From Lichtheimia corymbifera B2541 (lineage: Eukaryota > Mucoromycota > Mucoromycetes > Mucorales > Lichtheimiaceae): a stretch of 64,000 nt of DNA. The DNA lies in contig JNEU01000764.1 of the NCBI GenBank assembly GCA_000697475.1, positions 153,383 through 217,382 on the forward strand, written 5' to 3'. The first letter of the stretch is position 1; each line of letters opens with the position of its first letter. Shown here in pieces: positions 58,650 to 64,000 of this stretch. The notes below the pieces were generated by a model that had not been told where the DNA came from, made no database searches, and saw only the letters and a program-made list of their open reading frames with translations. Position numbers and translations under genes: made by a program.

Positions 58650-59141
58650 AGCCAAGAAAAATGTGGGAAAAAGGAAAGGTGTCTCATCTGCATTCATCCA
58701 AAAAACTGGTTGATATTTAAGCTAGAACCCCGTGCATCGGACATGCCGCAGTATGCATGCATCATACTACGCTTAGAGCAGGTACACATAAAACTTTGAT
58801 GCGTGATACAAAATGGATGATCCCCATATCCCATCGAAGCAGTTGGGTCAATTTCTCTGGTTTCCATGTCGCAGCAGCAGCAGCAACATCACGCGTTATG
58901 TTGAGCATGGGACAAAGTTCGGTAGTTTCCATGTCGCAGCAGTAGCATATATCGTGTGTTTCTATAGTTTCCCATTTCCAAAAAGAGCAAAGCAGCATCT
59001 CATCAAGAAAATCAAACACCATCTGGTTTCTTGCATAATAATGTGTGTGTATATATGTGTTTATAGGAATGCGAGGTAGGAGAAGGGGATATGGTACACA
59101 TGAATAAAGAGTAAATGCAATTGTGTATGTGGATGTACTTT
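58650..59141. other. Intergenic with an 18-bp direct repeat
   Basis: 492 bp. GTTTCCATGTCGCAGCAG occurs at 58860-58877 and again at 58925-58942 (65 bp apart). The first copy runs into a short CAG repeat. A TTAAATATCA box lies near 58711-58720 on the minus strand. Confidence 0.5.
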
Positions 59142-59977
59142 TTAACGACGATTACGCATTGCCATACGTCTTGCTTTTCCGGGCCGTCCCTTGGGGCTCT
59201 TCCTTTTTTGTTGTGATTGAGGCTGTTTCTTTGACTGCTTACCCATTCGGTTAAGCTTAACGTTGGGTGAGTTGCGCTTGTACTTGTTTTTCCGATCATT
59301 GTCCTCCATATCTTCGGGATCAAAGTCCACTGCATCCAGCATGAAGTCGTCATCTCGGACATTCTTCCGTTCTATAAACCATAACCGGTTACTGCGTTGC
59401 CATTCCTACCACATTCATCCACTTACTTCGCTTGGCAAGTTTGACCTTGTCAATTAGTTCTTCAGTTGCTGCTGCTTCCTTTTCTGCTGCTGCTTTTTTG
59501 CCAGGTTTGGTAGTCTTGCCAGCTTGCTTGGCTTGTCGATCACGGATCTTGGGTTCAGTATTATCAACGGGTGGCAAGAATGGTACATCATGTTCCTTTG
59601 TTTGCTTCAAGACACTACGTGCTGCATCCAATGCTTGGTTGTAGAAGGCTTCCTCGCGTGATAGATCATCAAACACATCCTTGATATGCACTGGCTCGGC
59701 TGTAGTTACTGACACTCTCTCAAAAGTCTCCAGATCATCGTCCACCTTGAAATCGTCCAATAAACGAGTCATTGCTGCCTGTAATATCGAGTGTTAAGTG
59801 TGGGATCTAGAGTATGCATGGTGGATTCTCAAGCGTTACCTCGTTGTATACTGTGAGATGTTGTTCCAGAATCATATCGCCATCCTCATCGTCAATATCA
59901 CTCTCGTTGAGTTGTTCAAGAGGAATGCCCCATTCGTCGGTATACGTCTCAACAACATAAGGATCTTGATCGGTCAT
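59142..59977 (-). CDS. EBP2: EBP2-like rRNA processing protein
   Basis: Nucleolar 60S assembly factor family. Minus-strand exons 59840-59977, 59427-59778, 59142-59371 (introns 61 and 55 nt), 239 aa. Seen: an acidic N-terminus; KDVFDDLSREEAFYNQALDA, matching the family helix D-D-x-x-R-E-x-x-F-Y-x-Q-A; VPFLPPVDN where relatives have VPTKRPxDYF; and a highly basic C-terminus ending GRPGKARRMAMRNRR, matching the family end. Compared with typical members (about 300-430 aa) the stretch with YFAEM-x-KSD-x-HM is missing or replaced by a Lys/Ala-rich linker (KPGKKAAAEKEAAATEE). Family call is good but not certain. An upstream in-frame ATG at 60019 would add 14 residues. Confidence 0.75.
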
Positions 59978-60132
59978 GGTGGGTGGAGGATATGCGGAAG
60001 AAGGAAAATGGGCAAGCAAACAACGTTAAAATTCGGCTTTGACAGCGACTCAGCCAGTTATCTCCAACATTGATGAAATCAGAACAAGAGAATGAATGTC
60101 GATATTTACAAATGCTAGGCTAATCTATCCAT

Positions 60133-61399
60133 CTATGCTTCTACATCCTCTATGGGTTCATTGTCCTTTCTATCTTTGGAAACGGATCTTTCTTCTTGCT
60201 GCGTCTCATCCTCCTCCTTGGTATCCTCGGAAATAGAACCTTCTTGTTGCTTTCCATTGCCCTCTATGGATTCATCATCCTTCGTATCCTTGGAAACGGA
60301 TCCTTCTTCTTGCTGCGTCTCATTTCCCTCTTTGGCACCATCCAACCATTTGCTATCCTTAAGCTTCCTTCCCGGGATTACTGCTTTAAAAGCTTGATTC
60401 CAATCTTCGTTCTCCAACCATTTCAGCATGATTTCATAAACTATACACACATCCAAATTAGCATCATCCCCTGTCGCAAGTCCAATACACTTACCATGAT
60501 TAACGGTCAATACTTTACGACTAGCCATTTGCAGATATTCTCCAATAGGAAGTCTGGCAGTTTCAATGCCTTGTTCTTGAGCCTTGTTTTGGCAGAGATT
60601 CTTTGAATAAATGTGCCATGATTAATCCAGATGAAACGCATTCCTCATTCCTTCATCACATACCTTGTACCGATTTTTATCCACAATGCCGCCAATAATA
60701 TACACCTTATCCTCATCCAGCTTTTCAATTGTGTTATCAGAGTCGGCCGAGAGATACACGAGTTTAGACTTGTCGAATTTGTCCAAATAGGTGTCATTGG
60801 TAAAGGTGATGTCTTTCCAATTGCTGTAGGTTGGTTCCTTGGTATCGAACATGCCTTTGAGTAGATCATCGAATGAAGTGATGGTGAGATGCATTGGACG
60901 CTCACAGTGTCGGTTAGCGCTATAGCATCGCACAAGCTGGGCTTGCAACGACTTGACCTCCTATATATCACCAATGAATCCCATGAACCATCTTTCCATG
61001 TAGAAATAGAGTATGCCGTACCTTTTCATTCATGTACGAGGAAAATGAACAATCGATAGCAACCTGGACGTTGCTTGGGTTCACAACCTTGGGTCGCTTG
61101 GGTGGTGGTGCAGGGATCACGCCTTCTTCAATAAGCTTTCGTCGCTCTGCATGCTTCTTCTTATGCTTCTCCTTTTGTCGTTTGTTGCGTTCGTCACGTG
61201 TAGCATTCCAGTGCTCTTCCTTCAGTATCCGCTTGAGCGCATTCTTTGAGAGACCTTGGTATTTTGGATCGGTGATATCGTAGGTAAGATTCTTGTACTT
61301 GCGAATGTTGGGATTCGTGGAATCAGCCTCCCCAATCAATACTATTTGCTGCTGTTGTGTCGTTTCAGCCGCATTGGTTTTATCAACGTCGTCAGCCAT
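60133..61399 (-). CDS. TRM10: tRNA (guanine-9-N1)-methyltransferase
   Basis: SPOUT-fold enzyme that makes m1G9 in tRNA. Minus-strand exons 61022-61399, 60664-60960, 60495-60600, 60133-60440, 362 aa. Seen: a basic N-terminal helix ([20 protein letters not shown]); catalytic domain opening with [57 protein letters not shown] followed by [32 protein letters not shown] and HVYEIMLKW, all classic TRM10 blocks crossing three introns. The C-terminal 65 residues form an acidic, Gln/Lys-rich repeat ([14 protein letters not shown] units), visible also as near-identical DNA repeats between about 60150 and 60330. TATATAAA at 61521-61528 (minus) lies about 120 bp upstream. Confidence 0.95.
60150..60335 (-). 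repeat. Coding direct repeats in the TRM10 tail
   Basis: Two nearly identical units (CTTGGAAACGGATC followed by TTCTTCTTGCTGCGTCTCAT on the plus strand, near 60173-60209 and 60290-60330) and a third diverged one (near 60220-60250). They encode the acidic repeats at the protein C-terminus. Confidence 0.75.
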
Positions 61400-61520
61400 A
61401 CTTCAGGAAACAAAGACTGGGCAAGGTTAAGAAAGAGAAATACTGTCGGACAAAATTGATCCCTTTTGAGTCACGAGCTATCCCTCCGCCTTTCGCATTC
61501 ACTGCCAACCGATCATGACA

Positions 61521-61528
61521 TTTATATA
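61521..61528 (-). promoter_or_regulatory. TATA box of TRM10
   Basis: TATATAAA on the minus strand, about 120 bp upstream of the ATG at 61399. Confidence 0.5.
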
Positions 61529-61612
61529 GGTCGATCTTGATATTAGAGTTAACAAGACAACAAATAAATTGACTAGCAATACGGCTAATATATGAATGTA
61601 CTTTCTGAGATG

Positions 61613-62153
61613 TGCTCTACATTTTGGTCTTTTACTTTTTTAGATTGGATGGGATCTGATTGAGATACGGCCATTTATCCTGCAACGTGACATTATTGTA
61701 GCTCATGCCTTTGTTTCTTCGACAAGCTATGTCATGCCTTAACATAAAGTGTTATCCGACATCTGATCTTCATGTCCACATTTTACATTTTCAGAATGGA
61801 TGCGATTTGCATGAGGTACGGTGGATTTTATTCAAAGATGACAATACTTGATCCCACTCATTTCACCCTTTGACACTCCATGTCGTGTATTAGTAATAAA
61901 ACATTCTATAGCACTTGCTCTACGTTTTGATCTTTTAGTTTTTCAAAATGGATGCAATCTGAATGAGATACGACCGTTTCCCTCTGCAACGTGACATTAT
62001 AGTAACTCATGCTTTTGATTCCTTGACAAGCTATATCATGCCTTAATCATAAAATGTTCTCCAACACCTGCTCTTCATTTCCATATTTTACATGTCAAGA
62101 ATAGATGCGATTTACCTGGGATAGGGTGGATTTTATTCAAAGAGGGCAATACT
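61613..62153. repeat. Four diverged tandem copies of a ~152-bp unit
   Basis: Units start at about 61613, 61764, 61916 and 62069 (the last partial). Copies 1 and 3 are closest to each other (GCTCTAC, TTTTGATCTTTTA, GCAACGTGACATTAT, ACAAGCTAT-TCATGCCTTAA), as are copies 2 and 4 (TTTTACAT, GATGCGATTT, GTGGATTTTATTCAAAGA, CAATACT). All four share an alignable frame (TGGATG-GAT, TACGG, TGACA, CTCAT, TGTT). This looks like a 304-bp duplication of an older 152-bp duplication. No open frame runs through. Confidence 0.75.
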
Positions 62154-62570
62154 AACAATCAGCAGGGATAATTGCATCGTTGTATTCTAGATGTAAACAC
62201 CTTTTGCCGAAGATATAAGCCTTCTCGCCAATGCCATCCCTATCCAGTCCATTATCATCCTCAACCGTATTCATATGGTATGATCCTTCCTCCCTGCTGA
62301 CAACGTGCCAATTAACCAAAGCAACATCCCAAGGCTTCTCATTATCCCATCCTTCATAACCATTGCAAACTCAATACGACTCCTGATATGCTTCCTTAGC
62401 CATCCGACTGTTGGTCAACAAGTATTGCGACGTGCTTGATCGCTGATATCACATCATTCATAGGGATACGTATGTATTGAATCAAGTTGCTACACGTAAA
62501 TAAAGGCTGCAAGGCAGGTTGCTACAAGTAACTTGGAGATAATACAGTATAGGTCTTCCTAATAGCACCA
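62154..62570 (-). other. Possible decayed coding stretch
   Basis: On the minus strand 62370-62152 is open for 72 codons and reads EKPWDVALVNWHVVSREEG and DRDGIGEKAYIFGKRCLHLE. The same frame continues upstream past one TGA (LLTNSRMAKEAYQESY). No start, no recognised family. It could be a gene relic or chance. Confidence 0.25.
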
Positions 62571-62755
62571 GCTGTTACGTTTGGCTGTGGCAGAGGTGCG
62601 TGCAAGAGCGTGTGCTGTAGTGAAGTGACCAAGGTTGTGAACGCTGCTTCAGACAATAACAATAGCAATTGCTGGAATGAATGCTGTTACGTTTGATGGT
62701 GGTATAGGATTGTACAGAGAAGGTGGAGTGTCAAGAAACGCGGGTGTTGTAGTGT
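62571..62755. repeat. Diverged ~112-bp direct duplication
   Basis: GCTGTTACGTTTG at 62571-62583 recurs at 62683-62695. Both are followed by alignable sequence (CAGAG..GGTG, GTCAAGA/GCAAGAG, GTGTTGTAGTG/GTGCTGTAGTG). Confidence 0.55.
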
Positions 62756-62994
62756 GGTGCACACGCCATGGAACTTGCCATTCAGTCAGAGACAGTCGAA
62801 TGAAGAGAGTTGTAGGCTTGACATGATGGGTTGAAGCAGAGCAATCGTTCGCAGGTTGTAGTTGTACTTGAATGGGGCAACAGTTGGGAATGCGAGGAAG
62901 AGGAAATAAAGTGGGAGTGGAAGAAGTGGGAAATTTAAATAGTTCAGGCACTGTCATACAAATACACACATACTGTAAATTGATCCATGATCTT

Positions 62995-63612
62995 GAGATT
63001 ACCCATTTCAACTTGAAACTTTCACACAAGATGCTCTTCGGCATGCTGATCAACTTTGTCTTAATAAAGAACCCACACTTCATTTAAAAATTTTGAATGG
63101 GAAGGTATAATGTGGGGTTTACTATGGGCGGTCGGAAATGGGGTATGCGCCGGGTTTACGATTTATCGATTTAGTATGTATTATCTTGGGATTGCCCACT
63201 TTGAACTTGAAACTTGGTCAGAAGGTACTCTCGCACATGCTGGTCAACTCCATTCATTTAAAAACCGCATGGTTCATTATGTACATTTTGAATGCCGGCC
63301 AGCCCAAATGTAGGAGAAAAGTAGGGTCGGCGCTCCTGTTCCCCGAGATCGCCCATCTCGAGCCTGAAATTTTCATGCAAGGTACTTTCGACCGCGACGA
63401 GCAATTTCGTCCTCATAAAGATGCTACACTTCATTATGAAGATTTTGAATGGCAGCGTCCAAATGTATGGACGGGAACATACATAAGATGGATGGACCGC
63501 GCCCGCCGATATTGGCCACCCCGAACATGAAACTTGGTCAGAAGGCTCTCTCGGTCACGCTGATCAACTTTGTTCTCATAAAGATGCCACACTTCATTAT
63601 GACAATTTGAAC
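62995..63612 (+). repeat. Four degenerate copies of a ~105-bp unit with unequal spacers
   Basis: Copies at about 62995-63100, 63188-63296, 63345-63452 and 63508-63612. Shared sequence: GA-AT-G-CCA--TTGAAC-TGAAAC, TGGTCAGAAGG-CTCTCG, GCTGATCAACTTTG, CATAAAGATGC-ACACTTCATTATGA, TTTTGAATGG. Translated in plus orientation, copies 2-4 share a motif I-(A/G)-H-x-E-x-E-T-W-S-E-G-(T/S)-L followed by HKDATLHY-x-x-F, in changing frames. Spacers between copies are unrelated. Confidence 0.75.
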
Positions 63613-63614
63613 AA

Positions 63615-63833
63615 ACAGGCACCTTTATGTTTTACGTATGCTGTGGTGGGAGTGATGATATATGAGACGTGGTCTTCGTTCATTGTGAAGCATCATGCAA
63701 ATGCGCTGTGTTACACAAGCACGCCCCTGCGCATCTTCCGCTCTATTAGGGTCAAGCACCTTTACAATGAACAAAGATCATTTTACATATAGCATCACGC
63801 TTACAGCATATGTAAAAACATAAAGGTGCCTGT
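63615..63833. mobile_element. Foldback (MITE-like) element with long terminal inverted repeats
   Basis: Left arm 63615-63690 and right arm 63760-63833 are inverted copies of each other, about 75 bp, nearly perfect over the outer 30 (ACAGGCACCTTTATG against CATAAAGGTGCCTGT) and diverged inward (GATGATATATGAGACG against the complement of TACATATAGCATC). The unrelated loop is about 69 bp. No transposase. No convincing target-site duplication: flanks are GAACAA and ATCTCT. It begins directly at the end of the fourth 105-bp repeat copy. Confidence 0.65.
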
Positions 63834-64000
63834 ATCTCTAAACTTTACAATGAAACGTGGGGTCCTCAATCGAACAAAGTTGCTCACCGGGGTGAAGCGC
63901 ACCCTGTGTAGAAGTTTCAAGGACGAAATTCACAAATTCACAGCCGATTCACAGCGATTCACAAAACCCCGCAGCCAAATTTTGGCTGGGTCACAGCCCG
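63834..64000. other. Window edge with short ATTCACA repeats and a palindrome
   Basis: ATTCACA occurs four times between 63929 and 63962 with spacers of 1-4 bases. The palindrome CAGCCAAATTTTGGCTG lies at about 63971-63987. ACTTTACAATGA at about 63841-63852 echoes the inner end of the foldback right arm. The feature is cut by the window edge. Confidence 0.5.

Noticed and set aside
1..64000. CRISPR arrays, bacterial operons, integrases or phage genes
   Set aside because: None present. The spliceosomal introns and nuclear gene set mark a eukaryotic chromosome.

Overview
The window is a dense, intron-rich fungal nuclear region. Introns are short (about 46-123 nt, mostly 53-75), flanked by GT(A/G)AGT-like donors and YAG acceptors. 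The gene set (chitin deacetylase with a GPI-type tail, POT peptide transporter, Q-rich PKA, Cdc25-type RasGEF, several unrecognised membrane proteins) suggests an early-diverging filamentous fungus, most likely Mucoromycota/Mucorales. The phylum call is inference; no rRNA or marker was searched. All spliced models below were built by hand: each exon junction was checked for reading-frame phase, and every complete model adds up to a whole number of codons.

Layout: 1-4930 (+) 3' part of VPS13; 5017-6240 (-) chitin deacetylase; 7301-9196 (-) mitochondrial ATP synthase alpha; 10358-11428 (+) Sec14-like; 11939-13856 (+) RhoGEF; 14249-15773 (+) seven-TM protein; 16316-16389 (-) tRNA-Asn(GTT); 16923-19358 (+) Kelch/BTB protein; 21064-22067 (+) unknown TM protein; 24412-25539 (+) SAP30BP/HCNGP-like; 26296-30302 (+) SH3-RasGEF; 31451-32676 (+) alpha-arrestin; 33309-35533 (+) sugar transporter; 35574-38180 (-) GluRS; 38503-40401 (-) PheRS alpha; 40575-42609 (-) MCT-type MFS transporter; 43500-44531 (+) a doubtful, possibly decayed gene; 45982-48042 (+) PTR2-type peptide transporter; 48960-50766 (+) PKA catalytic subunit; 51820-52926 (-) unknown S/P-rich protein; 55589-56651 (+) second multi-TM protein; 56836-58649 (-) flavin monooxygenase; 59142-59977 (-) EBP2-like; 60133-61399 (-) TRM10. 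From about 61.6 kb to the end no gene is convincing. That stretch holds three families of diverged direct repeats and a 219-bp foldback element.

Functional links: RasGEF, PKA and a Kelch/BTB protein (a Ral2/MDS3-like architecture) all point to Ras/cAMP signalling, with a RhoGEF nearby. Three translation or RNA genes lie in tandem pairs (GluRS-PheRS alpha; TRM10-EBP2). These groupings may be coincidental. No CRISPR array, bacterial feature or complete transposon was seen. The least explained parts are the repeat block at 61.6-64 kb, the decayed-looking locus at 43.5-44.5 kb, the recurrent TGATCACGTGATCA element, and three introns with GCAAGT (GC-AG) donors.
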